A stretch of DNA of 50,670 nt, from the NCBI GenBank assembly GCA_919902735.1, contig CAKKRM010000054.1:1-50670 (forward strand), read 5' to 3'. The notes under the pieces are model-generated. The model was not told the origin of the DNA and searched no databases. It was given only the letters and a program-made list of their open reading frames with translations. The first letter of the stretch is position 1. Each line of letters opens with the position of its first letter. The position numbers and the translations under genes are program-made. Of the stretch, positions 32,404-41,089 are shown piece after piece. The stretch comes from Anaerolineales bacterium. Its GTDB lineage: Bacteria; Chloroflexota; Anaerolineae; Anaerolineales; Villigracilaceae.

Positions 32404-33486
32404 ATGAGTAGTAACGTGTTGCTCGTTGACGATCACCGCGACATTCTGAGGCTCTTGCACTCCACACTCGATACGCTCAAAAACGCGGAGATCAAGATAT
32501 TCGAAGCCCCATCCGGAGAGGAAGCCCTTCTTGAATCCGGCCGCCACAAGGTTGACCTGCTCATCACAGATTACATGCTGCCCGGCATGAGCGGCGTGGA
32601 ATTAATGCACAAGATACGCGCCCGCCACCCGGAAGTAAAGATCATCTTCATCACCGGCATAACCGACAAAAAAAAGCGCGACGAAATGCTCAACGCCGGC
32701 GCCCTCGCCACCTTCGACAAACCCATCCCCCTCGCCGATTTTTTGGACGTTGTGGAACGCGGCCTTGGCCTCGTGCAAACCATCTTTCCCCCGGAAAAAA
32801 AAGGCGAACATGGGGAGGAACGTCATTCCAGGTTGTCCGACTTGCTCGCCAACTTCCGCCAGGATGTCAAAGCCGAAGCCGTCTTCCTGCTCAATGACCG
32901 CGGCCTCGTGCAGGCGCGCACCGGAAAACTTCACGACTCCAGCATGGAAGTATCGCTGATATCCACGCTCATGGCGATCCATGGCGCCAGCTTGAAAGTC
33001 GCGCGCCATAACCACCAGGAAAGCATCGACTCCTATCATGTCTTTAGCGGCGGCGATCACGACCTGCTCTTCATCCCCGTCACCCCGTTATATGCTTTGC
33101 TCGTCGCAGGCAACGGCCTCGCCATGGAAGACCGCATCCTCGAAACAATAAGCGGCTTGCTTGCCCTGCGGACAGAAGTCGAAAAATCGCTCAAATCCAT
33201 GGGCGTGACCGGGGAACTCAAGGCCCTCTCTGAAAAAGACCGCCCCGCCTCCGCCGCCGCGCCGACAGTTGTTTCAAAAAAGGGGACGGATAAACTCGCT
33301 GCCGCCACTCCCGCCCCCGAAATGGAAGCGCTTTTAAAAGACGCATCTGCCCAAAAAGCAAAGCCAGCCAATGCCGATGACTTCTGGAATCAGGCCGCTG
33401 AAAAACATGGCAACAAACCCGCCAACCCCGAAGTGATCTCGCTCGAAGAAGCCCGTAAACTTGGCATCATCACGGACGGAAAATAA
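32404..33486 (+). CDS. Response regulator with receiver domain and roadblock/LC7-like output
   Basis: 360 residues. The receiver domain (1-120) has acidic pocket D9/D10, phospho-acceptor D56 in LLITDYMLPG, the conserved Thr in IFITGI and the Lys in FDKPIP. Residues about 145-265 (LSDLLANFRQDVKAEAVFLL...HDLLFIPVTPLYALLVAG) resemble a roadblock/LC7 domain, which regulates small GTPases and usually forms dimers. There is no DNA-binding domain. A disordered Ala/Pro/Lys tail follows. No histidine kinase is adjacent, so the partner is elsewhere. It probably regulates a GTPase-based process rather than transcription; that is inference. Confidence 0.8.
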   Translation: MSSNVLLVDDHRDILRLLHSTLDTLKNAEIKIFEAPSGEEALLESGRHKVDLLITDYMLPGMSGVELMHKIRARHPEVKIIFITGITDKKKRDEMLNAGALATFDKPIPLADFLDVVERGLGLVQTIFPPEKKGEHGEERHSRLSDLLANFRQDVKAEAVFLLNDRGLVQARTGKLHDSSMEVSLISTLMAIHGASLKVARHNHQESIDSYHVFSGGDHDLLFIPVTPLYALLVAGNGLAMEDRILETISGLLALRTEVEKSLKSMGVTGELKALSEKDRPASAAAPTVVSKKGTDKLAAATPAPEMEALLKDASAQKAKPANADDFWNQAAEKHGNKPANPEVISLEEARKLGIITDGK

Positions 33487-33514
33487 AAAAATTGTGATAC
33501 AATTTTGCCCGCAC

Positions 33515-33585
33515 TGGGGCATGGTGCAATGGCAGCACACCAGCCTTTGGAGCTGTGGATCTTGGTTCGAATCCAGGTGCCCCAG
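33515..33585 (+). tRNA. tRNA-Gln (anticodon TTG)
   Basis: Cloverleaf: acceptor TGGGGCA / TGCCCCA, D stem GTGC / GCAC, anticodon loop CTTTGGA with anticodon TTG, and T arm CTTGG-TTCGAAT-CCAGG. The U1-A72 start is typical of bacterial tRNA-Gln. Discriminator is G, followed by CCT, so the terminal CCA is not fully encoded. Position 27-43 of the anticodon stem is mismatched (C/T). Confidence 0.92.
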
Positions 33586-33713
33586 CCTGACACATCCGCA
33601 CTCGCGGACATTTTTTCTGAAACAGGATTTGCGCAGCGCGGGCAACCGCCGCATAAATCTTGTTTTTGTTGCCCGACATATGTATTGAGACCTGCCGGGC
33701 AGAGGTGACAAAT

Positions 33714-35099
33714 ATGAAGATAACCGCCATCCTCCTTGCCGCCGGGCAGGGGACTCGTATGAAATCATCCCTGCCTAAAGTGTTGCACCCGATTGCAGGC
33801 AAACCATTGATCTGGCACGCAATGCAGGCCATACAAAAATCGACAACACAGACGCCGGTTGTAGTGGTTGGGCACGGCGCGGACGAAGTGACGAAATACC
33901 TCGGCGATTCCGCACAGACCGTGTTGCAGGAACCGCAACTAGGCACAGGCCATGCCGTGATGCAGGCTGAGTCACTATTGAAGGGGAAAACCGATCTTGT
34001 TGTCGTTTGCTACAGCGACATGCCTTTATTGCGCGGCGAGACATTGCAAAAACTGGTTGAAACCCAAAAGAATAATAAAGGCCCCATCTCCATGCTCACC
34101 GTAATTGCGGACGACCCGCGCGGGTTTGGCCGCATCATCCGCAAGGCGGACGGCTCGGTGGAAGCCATCGTGGAGGAATATGTCGCCACGCCCGACCAGT
34201 TACAGGTCAAAGAATTGAACGTGGGCGGCTATTGTTTCGATGCCAACTGGTTGTGGGACGCCCTGCATCGCATTCCAAAGAATCCCAAAAAGGGCGAATA
34301 TTATTTAACAGATACTGTTGAACTTGCAACTCAGGCTGGCTTGTCTGTGCAGGCCACCGTGATGGACGATCTCGAAGAGACCATCGGCATTAATACCCGC
34401 ATCCATCTTTCGGAATGTGAAGCCGCCATGCGCCGCCGCATTAATCAGGAACACATGCTCAATGGTGTGACGATGATGGACCCCGCGTCCACTTATATTG
34501 AAGCGGGCGTAATCATCGGCAGGGATACGGTTCTCATGCCGAATACCTACCTGCATGGAAAGACCGAGATTGGCGAGCGCAACATGATCGGGCCGAATTC
34601 CATCATCCGCGATTCAAAGATCGGGAATGGATGCAAGGTTCTTGCTTCGGTTTTGGAAGGTGCATGGCTCGAAGATGAAGTGGATATAGGCCCGTTCGCG
34701 CGCTTGCGAAAAGGCGCGCATCTTGGAAATCATGTCCACATGGGGAACTTTGGCGAGGTAAAGGATTCGTATCTTGCCGACGGCGTGAAGATGGGACATT
34801 TCTCGTATATCGGCAACGCGCAGATCGGCTCCAATACCAACATCGGCGCGGGAACGATCACCTGCAACTTTGACGGTGAAAAGAAACATGCCACTGAAAT
34901 CGGCGAGGATGTGTTCATCGGCTCGGACACCATGCTCGTTGCGCCGTTGAAGATCGGTGACGGCGCGCGTACCGGCGCAGGCGCAATCGTAACGAAAAAT
35001 GTAGCAGAAGATACTCTTGTGGTGGGAATGCCCGCCCGCGCCATCAAAAAACTGGAACGGAAAAGTAAAAAAGCGACAAGTAAACAGGTAAACACGTAG
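33714..35099 (+). CDS. glmU: Bifunctional UDP-N-acetylglucosamine pyrophosphorylase / glucosamine-1-phosphate N-acetyltransferase
   Basis: 461 residues from ATG 33714 (AGAGGTG upstream; the longer frame from 33660 overlaps no signal). The uridyltransferase domain starts MKITAILLAAGQGTRMKSSL, with VVVCYSDMPLLRGETL and the ELNVGGYCFD region. The C-terminal left-handed beta-helix acetyltransferase has hexapeptide repeats and KGAHLGNHVHMGNFGEVKDS, plus IGAGTITCNFDGEKKHATEIG. It makes UDP-GlcNAc for peptidoglycan and glycans. Its last codons (RKSKKATSKQVNT) run into a heptanucleotide-type repeat. Confidence 0.95.
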   Translation: MKITAILLAAGQGTRMKSSLPKVLHPIAGKPLIWHAMQAIQKSTTQTPVVVVGHGADEVTKYLGDSAQTVLQEPQLGTGHAVMQAESLLKGKTDLVVVCYSDMPLLRGETLQKLVETQKNNKGPISMLTVIADDPRGFGRIIRKADGSVEAIVEEYVATPDQLQVKELNVGGYCFDANWLWDALHRIPKNPKKGEYYLTDTVELATQAGLSVQATVMDDLEETIGINTRIHLSECEAAMRRRINQEHMLNGVTMMDPASTYIEAGVIIGRDTVLMPNTYLHGKTEIGERNMIGPNSIIRDSKIGNGCKVLASVLEGAWLEDEVDIGPFARLRKGAHLGNHVHMGNFGEVKDSYLADGVKMGHFSYIGNAQIGSNTNIGAGTITCNFDGEKKHATEIGEDVFIGSDTMLVAPLKIGDGARTGAGAIVTKNVAEDTLVVGMPARAIKKLERKSKKATSKQVNT

Positions 35100-35120
35100 A
35101 CAACGCAACACGCAACATCT
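35062..35120. repeat. Heptanucleotide-type repeat at the glmU-cdd junction
   Basis: Degenerate 7-bp units (AAGTAAA, CAGGTAA, ACACGTA, GACAACG, CAACACG, CAACATC). It is part of the same sequence family as 35554-35630 and, in reverse complement, 22744-22806. Confidence 0.7.
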
Positions 35121-35136
35121 TCCGCTTGGAGAACCC

Positions 35137-35547
35137 ATGGCCCAAAAGCTCACAGATAAAGAACGTCAATCATTAATAGACCTTGCCAACGAAGCGCGCC
35201 GCCGTGCTTACGCACCTTACTCGAATTACCCCGTTGGCGCGGCCTTGCGGACGAAGACAGGACGCCTGTATACCGGCGTGAATGTCGAGAATGCCGCATA
35301 TCCGCATACGATGTGCGCCGAACGCGTGGCGATCTTTAAAGCCGTATCAGAAGGCGAGACGGAGTTTGAAGTCATCGCCGTGGTCACGAATAACGGCGGT
35401 TCTCCCTGTGGCGGATGCAGGCAGGTGCTGGCGGAATTTGGTTTGGATACGATCGTTTTAATTGCCGATGGGGATGGGAATTTGCAGAAAGAATTGACCG
35501 TAGCAGAGTTATTGCCCGAGGCGTTCACGCCTGAGCATTTGTTGTGA
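35137..35547 (+). CDS. cdd: Cytidine deaminase
   Basis: 136 residues, the length of tetrameric bacterial cytidine deaminases. NVENAAYPHTMCAERVAIFKA provides the zinc-binding Cys and catalytic Glu (CAE), and PCGGCRQVLAEF the two further cysteines. It converts cytidine/deoxycytidine to uridine/deoxyuridine in pyrimidine salvage. TTGGAGAACCC precedes the ATG. It is flanked by heptanucleotide repeats on both sides. Confidence 0.95.
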   Translation: MAQKLTDKERQSLIDLANEARRRAYAPYSNYPVGAALRTKTGRLYTGVNVENAAYPHTMCAERVAIFKAVSEGETEFEVIAVVTNNGGSPCGGCRQVLAEFGLDTIVLIADGDGNLQKELTVAELLPEAFTPEHLL

Positions 35548-35553
35548 AAAAAC

Positions 35554-35630
35554 GTAAAAATGTAGACAGGTAAACAAGTAGACACGGAACACGCATTACG
35601 CAACATTCACCCTTCATCCTTCATCCTTTT
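35554..35630. repeat. Eleven tandem heptanucleotides between cdd and recO
   Basis: Units GTAAAAA, TGTAGAC, AGGTAAA, CAAGTAG, ACACGGA, ACACGCA, TTACGCA, ACATTCA, CCCTTCA, TCCTTCA, TCCTTTT in 7-bp register, filling the gap up to the recO start. Confidence 0.85.
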
Positions 35631-35639
35631 CCTTCCCCC

Positions 35640-36398
35640 ATGACCGACTTCCGCTCCTTCCGCGCTTCTGCTGTTGTGCTCCGCCATGCTGACTGGGGCG
35701 AAGCCGACCAAATGCTCACGCTTTATACCCGCGAGCAGGGCATGGTGCGCGCCGTGGCGAAAGGCGCCCGAAAAATGACCTCGCGCAAGGCGGGACATTT
35801 ACAGCCTTTTACGCAGGTTACGATCCAGCTTGCAAAAGGCAGGGACTTGCTGATCGTCACGCAGGTGGAAACGGTAAACGCCTTTCTGCCCCTGCACGAT
35901 AACCTTGTAAAATTAAGTTATGCCTCGTACGTGGTTGAATTATTATTGCGTTTTTCCTATGAAGAGGAAATTGGGAATCCCACCATCTTTCGTCTGCTGA
36001 TCGAAACGCTGGATCGCATCGAAAAAGAATCTGATTCGTGGCTGGCAATTCGATATTATGAAATGAGATTTCTGGACGCAGTCGGCTTTCGCCCGCAGAT
36101 GTTCGAGTGCGCAAATTGCGGGCGTGAGATTCTCGCGGAAGATCAATACTTCTCGTTTACGGCTGGCGGAGTTGTCTGTCCGCGCTGTGGGCAGGGACTG
36201 CCCAACCTTGCAAAGATTTCTGTGGAAACGCTCAAGTACCTGCGCCACTTCCAACGATCCAGCTACAGGGATGCCTCTCGCGCACATCCCAGCCCGCAGG
36301 TTAAGAAAGAGGCGGAAGCCCTCATGCAGGGATATTTCACCTATCTGCTCGAACGTGAATTGAATACGCCGGGCTTTATCAAAAAAATCAGATCATAA
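35640..36398 (+). CDS. recO: DNA repair protein RecO
   Basis: 252 residues. The N-terminal OB fold begins FRASAVVLRHADWGEADQMLTLYTREQGMVRAVAKGARK, the standard RecO opening. The helical C-terminal domain carries a zinc site CANCGREIL...CPRCGQGL. RecO loads RecA onto SSB-coated DNA with RecR in gap repair. The ATG is preceded by a pyrimidine-rich heptanucleotide repeat with no clear ribosome binding site. Confidence 0.93.
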   Translation: MTDFRSFRASAVVLRHADWGEADQMLTLYTREQGMVRAVAKGARKMTSRKAGHLQPFTQVTIQLAKGRDLLIVTQVETVNAFLPLHDNLVKLSYASYVVELLLRFSYEEEIGNPTIFRLLIETLDRIEKESDSWLAIRYYEMRFLDAVGFRPQMFECANCGREILAEDQYFSFTAGGVVCPRCGQGLPNLAKISVETLKYLRHFQRSSYRDASRAHPSPQVKKEAEALMQGYFTYLLERELNTPGFIKKIRS

Positions 36399-36405
36399 AC
36401 CGTAC

Positions 36406-36446
36406 CGCAAGATTTATACCCGTGACCGCGGGCATTATATCTTGCG
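36406..36446. repeat. Palindromic element after recO
   Basis: CGCAAGAT...ACCCG (36406-36423) against CGGG...ATCTTGCG (36429-36446); contains TGACCGCGGG in common with the element at 30012. Confidence 0.65.
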
Positions 36447-36457
36447 ATATGCAAAAA

Positions 36458-36488
36458 AAGAGACGGCTCATGGGCCGTCTTTTTTTCT
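36458..36488. terminator. Bidirectional terminator between recO and the PHP gene
   Basis: AAAAAGAGACGGC and GCCGTCTTTTTTT flank a short loop. It serves both convergent genes. The stop codon of the minus-strand gene (36468) lies inside the stem. Confidence 0.85.
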
Positions 36489-37238
36489 TTTTATTCTTTG
36501 TATCATCGAGCTGGTCATTGGCTGGGTGACAATGGGCGTGGATGCCGAGCGCGTATCGGACGCATACCCAAACCTGCGCATGGCCATGCGCCGTACCCAA
36601 CTGATCACGGCTCTGGCGGAAAATTCCTCTTCGTATGGAATGGGAACGGTGGTGTTTTTCTCCAGCGCGGTTCGCAGGTCTTGTGCGGTTTTCCCGGGAA
36701 ATTCCGTGCGCCCCGCGCCAATGGCCCAGTAAATATGCGCGTCGCTGGAGGCGATCTTTGCCAGCGGAAGATAGATCGAAAGTTTTTGCGCCACCCTGTC
36801 GAAATTTTGCGTGCCCATGTTATGTGTTTCGATGCCTTTCAATGCGCCCTTTGCGCGGGGGTTGGTGAGCGCGCCCAGCACGGCTTCCATTGAAAGGCTG
36901 TTCGGCAAATTGTTGAAAGGGTGCGGGGCAATGGCAACGCCGCCCTGTTTGCCGATATAAAGCAGGGTATCGATCAACGACAAGCCTGCGGGCGGCAGCG
37001 TATTAATGAAGAGCGCCACCAGATGCCCATCCTTCGTGCTGACCTCCGCGCCGGGGATGACTTCGACCCCATATTTTGGCGCAAGCTCCTGCGCCTCCAG
37101 CGAACCGCGCACTTCGTCGTGGTCTGTAATGGCAATCACATCCAGGCCAACATCCGCGGCCTGTTTGAGAATGGCGCGCACCGTGGTGGTTGCGTCATAA
37201 GAATAGATCGAGTGAACGTGAAGGTCTGCGGTGCCCAT
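36468..37238 (-). CDS. PHP-domain phosphoesterase
   Basis: 256 residues. Metal-binding PHP motifs are in order: ADLHVHSIYSYDA (motif 1), AITDHDEVRGS (2), VIPGAEVSTKDGHLVAL (3) and PHPFN with later SSDAHIYWAIGAG (4). Such proteins hydrolyse phosphoesters, for example 3',5'-nucleotide bisphosphates or histidinol phosphate; the short RnpH/TrpH-like form fits here. The ATG lies 16 bases from the stop of the reductase gene upstream on the same strand. Confidence 0.85.
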   Translation of the reverse strand: MGTADLHVHSIYSYDATTTVRAILKQAADVGLDVIAITDHDEVRGSLEAQELAPKYGVEVIPGAEVSTKDGHLVALFINTLPPAGLSLIDTLLYIGKQGGVAIAPHPFNNLPNSLSMEAVLGALTNPRAKGALKGIETHNMGTQNFDRVAQKLSIYLPLAKIASSDAHIYWAIGAGRTEFPGKTAQDLRTALEKNTTVPIPYEEEFSARAVISWVRRMAMRRFGYASDTRSASTPIVTQPMTSSMIQRIKRKKDGP

Positions 37239-37253
37239 GATATGCCTCGACGA

Positions 37254-38447
37254 TTAATTGCGCAGGGGGATTCTTTTACTCCAATTCAAAACGAATACCC
37301 ATGCGCCCAACAGGACAAGCGGTTTCAAAAAGCGCCAAAGCAGGATTTGAAACCATTTCCATTTTAACGTATAGATGACTTGTGTGATGAGCCAGCGCGC
37401 GAACAAAGTTTGCCCCAGCCCGCTTCGCACGAACCGACGCTTGAATCTGTTAAATGAAAATTCGCCACGCTGATAAGACTCTGCGATCTCCTGCGCCGCG
37501 ATGACTCCGTAGCCCAGCGCGATGCTGATGCCCTCGCCGAAGAGCGGGTCTGCGCCGATGGCATCGCCAACCAAAATCACACGCGGCGCTGACATTTTAT
37601 TCCACGGGCTGTACCAGCGGATGGGATGACCTTTGATCTCGTAATCGTTCAAGTCAAAACCGTGACGTTTCATTTCCTCTACGAGCGGCTCTTTCAATGC
37701 GGGACGTTTTTGGTCTGCCAGCAGGTTGGTGTCATAGACGCCCCAACAGCGCATGGGCTTACCGTTGACTTGTGTGGGGAAGTCCCATGTGTAGCCTGCG
37801 ATGTTGTTTGGGACGGGGAAGAAATCAAAATACGCCACTTGCTCCCGTCCTCCCCCAAATTCGGAGAATTTGGGGGAAGCGCCCGAAGGGCGGTGGGGGT
37901 AGTTTGGGGTTATCACTTCCAGGACCCTTGCCGTATAAACTGGTTCATTCGGGAAAATACAGCGGCGCGTAATTCCATTCGAGCCGTCTGCGCCAACGAT
38001 GATCTGTGCGCGAAAATCTCCCTGATCGGTCTGAACGGTGACGCCGTTCTCATCGGGAATAACTTTCTTAACCGTTATTCCTTCTCTAATCTCTATTCCT
38101 CTGCTCTCCGCCTTTTTCGCCAGCCAGTGATCGAACTCATCGCGGCGGATGACGCGGATGGCGTGTCGCTTCGGCACACGCACGTTGAGTCCCTTGCCTG
38201 CGAAGTCGAAGTGAATATTGGGAGCATCCACATGCGGCACTTCGCGCACATCGAGGCCGAGCCGTTCGAGGATGACTTCCGCGTCGATGACGAGGCCGCC
38301 TGCGCAAAGTTTCAGGCGTGGATAATGCTCCTTTTCCAGAATCAGGATTCGAGTGGAAAGATGCGGAGCGATCTTAATCAAATGCAGTGCGGTCGAAAGT
38401 CCGCTTGGCCCGCCGCCGAGGATGAGGATATCGTATTTGGAGTCCAT
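37254..38447 (-). CDS. Geranylgeranyl-reductase-family FAD-dependent oxidoreductase
   Basis: About 398 residues. The N-terminal FAD motif is ILILGGGPSGLSTALHL, and the second FAD motif VILVGDAIGADPLFGEGISIALGYG is typical of this family, which saturates isoprenoid chains (archaeal-type lipids, menaquinone or chlorophyll side chains) or acts as a halogenase-like monooxygenase. A palindromic repeat is read through in frame as YPHRPSGASPKFSEFGGG (37852-37892), an insertion between strands. The C-terminal hydrophobic stretch LKPLVLLGAWVFVLNW suggests membrane association. The start is ATG 38447 or 38450. Confidence 0.82.
   Translation of the reverse strand: MDSKYDILILGGGPSGLSTALHLIKIAPHLSTRILILEKEHYPRLKLCAGGLVIDAEVILERLGLDVREVPHVDAPNIHFDFAGKGLNVRVPKRHAIRVIRRDEFDHWLAKKAESRGIEIREGITVKKVIPDENGVTVQTDQGDFRAQIIVGADGSNGITRRCIFPNEPVYTARVLEVITPNYPHRPSGASPKFSEFGGGREQVAYFDFFPVPNNIAGYTWDFPTQVNGKPMRCWGVYDTNLLADQKRPALKEPLVEEMKRHGFDLNDYEIKGHPIRWYSPWNKMSAPRVILVGDAIGADPLFGEGISIALGYGVIAAQEIAESYQRGEFSFNRFKRRFVRSGLGQTLFARWLITQVIYTLKWKWFQILLWRFLKPLVLLGAWVFVLNWSKRIPLRN
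37852..37892. repeat. Palindromic repeat read in frame inside the reductase gene
   Basis: CCCCCAAATTC (37852-37862) / GAATTTGGGGG (37866-37876), perfect 11-bp arms, followed by CGCCC-GAA-GGGCG (37880-37892). Confidence 0.85.
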
Positions 38448-38555
38448 CATCCTATTGTGCCACAAAAAACTCTGTTTTCTTTTTTACCATTATCCGAGGG
38501 AGCCTGTTTTGGCTGTATAATTTTCAAATTCTGAAGCGTTCACACAGGTTTGAAT

Positions 38556-39377
38556 ATGAAAGGCTGCAACATGGCGCGCAAAATTTTCAGCAGCACGTTG
38601 ATCGTTCTGAGTTCCACCTTGTTGATTCTGAGTATTCTTGGGATTGCTTTAGCATGGGTGTATAACGAGCCGCTTACAAAGACAGCCACATTCCGTTTGC
38701 AGGAAGTGGATTCGCAACTGACACAGATCCAAACCGATTTGCGAAATGCCAAAGCCGAAGTGGAACGCGCCTTGCGCATCATCCAATCCGCTGAGGATGC
38801 GCTGGCCTCGCTCACCCAGCAGACCACCGACGCGAAGACATTGCTGGAGGATGTCAATGCCACGCTGGACGATGAACTCATTCCCGGTTTGGAAACCACC
38901 CGCACAAGCATCACCGAAGTGCGCGGAACGCTGGAAGATTTACGAGGCGCGCTGGAGCAGATCAACTCGCTGCCGTTCATTGACCTGAACATTCCCGGTG
39001 ATGAATTGCTCGTCAGCATCATTGCACAGGTGGATGAACTCGACAGCGGCATTGCCGATGTGCAAGACCTGGCACAGCGCGCCTCCACGTTTATCAGCGA
39101 TACCTCTTATTTATTGGGCGGGGATTTCAACGAGACGAAACAGCAGCTCGAAGAGCTTGTGGTTGTTCTAACGGATTATGATCAGAAGACAACAGACTGG
39201 CGCGAACAGATTGCGACATTGATCGAATCCGCGCCGCGCTGGATTGACAACGCCTCTCTCTCCCTGACGCTTGGCCTGCTCTGGTTTGCATTCTCTCAGT
39301 TTGGGCTGATCCTGCATGGGCTGGGCATGAAGCGGGGAATTAATCCGCTGGATGTTTGGAGGATGAAGACGGAGTAA
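38556..39377 (+). CDS. Coiled-coil membrane protein
   Basis: About 273 residues. One N-terminal membrane helix (STLIVLSSTLLILSILGIALAWV), a long extracytoplasmic coiled coil (about 50-200; VDSQLTQIQTDLRNAKAEVERALRI and following), and a C-terminal membrane helix (ASLSLTLGLLWFAFSQFGLIL). Both ends are short and cytoplasmic. I do not recognise a family; the shape suggests a spacer, envelope-organising or sensory-accessory protein. It is transcribed divergently from the reductase gene, and a TATAAT lies near 38516. Confidence 0.6.
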   Translation: MKGCNMARKIFSSTLIVLSSTLLILSILGIALAWVYNEPLTKTATFRLQEVDSQLTQIQTDLRNAKAEVERALRIIQSAEDALASLTQQTTDAKTLLEDVNATLDDELIPGLETTRTSITEVRGTLEDLRGALEQINSLPFIDLNIPGDELLVSIIAQVDELDSGIADVQDLAQRASTFISDTSYLLGGDFNETKQQLEELVVVLTDYDQKTTDWREQIATLIESAPRWIDNASLSLTLGLLWFAFSQFGLILHGLGMKRGINPLDVWRMKTE

Positions 39378-39378
39378 A

Positions 39379-39469
39379 TGTCATTCTGATCTCGAAAGGG
39401 CGAAGAATCTCTCCCACTAAAGTAGAGACTCTTCGGTCGCGAACAGCACGCTCCCTCAGAGTGACATGG
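39379..39469. repeat. Dispersed palindromic repeat (TGTCATTCTGA...TCAGAGTGACA)
   Basis: ATGTCATTCTGATC and CTCAGAGTGACAT bound an inner pair GAAGAATCTCTCCC / AGAGACTCTTCGG. It sits between convergent genes. Confidence 0.8.
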
Positions 39470-39471
39470 TA

Positions 39472-40839
39472 TTACGCGTACGCCCCAGACCAGGTCTCGA
39501 AGCGGCGGCCATCGTGTTCTTCGGGCGTATAAAAGGTGAGGTAGGTGAGCGCCTGGTAGGGCACGAATTTTTGTTCCTTCGGATTTTGAATCGCAAGATC
39601 GTAATACGAATGCCATGTGCCAGAGTTGAAGTAGATCTGGCTTTCAGGAGTGGGCATGGCAATGTTCATTCCAAGCGGCACAACTTCATAATGATGGGTA
39701 TGCCCATAAATAATGTGCTGGGCTTTTCCATTCAAGAAGGCAGGCTCCTTCAAGGCGTGGCTGGCGAAGGAATGTTTACCGCTCCACATTTTTTTACGGA
39801 CCCAGATCACCACATCGTTGATGGTGGCAAACGAAGCGCGCCCCGAAAGTTTGACGATCAACTGCATGGCGTCCACCGTGTCGAAGCGGAAGGCTTTGTC
39901 TGCCTCGCGCACAAAGCTCATTTGCAGAAATTCATCCGCGATCTCGTCCCACACGCTTTTCAATTCATCTTCCAGTGGATGCTCGCCCGCGTAATGCCGA
40001 ATCTGTCCGCTGATCCAAAGCGGGGCCGCCAGCACAGGGCGGATGTTGGCGATCTTGCGTAAACTGTCTATGATGCCGGGCGGCAATAGATCGCCATATC
40101 TTTTTTGCACTTCAAGGGGAAAACGGTTGCACACATCCATGGTGAAGGCATCGCCCACGGTGCCGAAGTCACGGCCTTTGTCACGGTTGAAGTTGAATTT
40201 GTCGTAGATATCCCCGTGGCGGGCGAGGACTTTGTGCCGCTCGAACAAATCCTTCAAAATGGGAGATTCGTCCGCATCATATGGGAAGGGGGAAACTGGG
40301 TTGCACAACCCCATCTTTTGAATCATCTCTGAGCGGATTCTGTCAAAGGCTGCGCCTGGCAGGTGGTAGTACCAATCGTGATTTCCCACCATATAATGAA
40401 AGCGGACTTTGAGAGGAAGCTGTTCTGTGCTTTGGAAATCCGCTTCGCCTTTGCTATTGGCAGGCGCGAGGCGGATCTCTTCTCCGCTGGCGAGGCGGCG
40501 CAGGATTTGCATGGCTTCATCGTTATGATTCAATATTGCGTTGGTCACTTCGAGAAGTTTGGCTGCGTAGGCGGGGCTGCTCGTATCGCTCCATGGGCGG
40601 ATGTAGTTTGTGTCACTCGAAGACGTATCCAGCCAGCGCGCGGAATGCAGCGGGTCGAGGATGTCGCCCATCAGCAAAACGTCGAGGCTTTCGATCGGAC
40701 GGTATCCACCGTCCCTGCGGAGGGAGGCGAAGCGGGCGGTTTCGGTCAGTCGGCGGGCGAAGAGTCGAAACGCGCTGGGCGAGATCGAATCTGCGGTGGT
40801 TCCGTCTCCGAGGTGAAGGTCGCTGATGATGACGAGCAT
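39472..40839 (-). CDS. Calcineurin-like metallophosphoesterase
   Basis: 455 residues. All metal-binding motifs are visible: SDLHLGDG (residues 6-13), LLMGDILDPLH, GNHDWYYHLPG and GHTHHYEVVPLG. It is longer than simple phosphodiesterases, with a helical insertion between the GNHD and GHTH motifs. The substrate is not predictable. AGGAGAATACC precedes the ATG. Confidence 0.85.
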   Translation of the reverse strand: MLVIISDLHLGDGTTADSISPSAFRLFARRLTETARFASLRRDGGYRPIESLDVLLMGDILDPLHSARWLDTSSSDTNYIRPWSDTSSPAYAAKLLEVTNAILNHNDEAMQILRRLASGEEIRLAPANSKGEADFQSTEQLPLKVRFHYMVGNHDWYYHLPGAAFDRIRSEMIQKMGLCNPVSPFPYDADESPILKDLFERHKVLARHGDIYDKFNFNRDKGRDFGTVGDAFTMDVCNRFPLEVQKRYGDLLPPGIIDSLRKIANIRPVLAAPLWISGQIRHYAGEHPLEDELKSVWDEIADEFLQMSFVREADKAFRFDTVDAMQLIVKLSGRASFATINDVVIWVRKKMWSGKHSFASHALKEPAFLNGKAQHIIYGHTHHYEVVPLGMNIAMPTPESQIYFNSGTWHSYYDLAIQNPKEQKFVPYQALTYLTFYTPEEHDGRRFETWSGAYA

Positions 40840-41089
40840 GGTATTCTCCTGCTCGAATTATAGCGCGAATGGTTTGGCGTACCGCATGAAATTCGTGCCG
40901 GGGATGTATCGCCATTGCCTCTGTTTGAAAGGGTTTAATTATTCTGTGCAGGCAGATATAGGGCGTATAATTGGGAGAGCCGTCCTTCCAAAACAGGATT
41001 TCGAGACGGTTGTGCCAGCCGCCCATGAGATCGGAATTTCACAAGGCTGTACTTTTCTTTGATTTTCTTTAATGAATGGCGGATAGATT

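Noticed and set aside
33470-33946. 158-codon minus-strand frame across 33470-33946
   Set aside because: It overlaps the tRNA-Gln gene and the start of glmU; it has no supporting motif.
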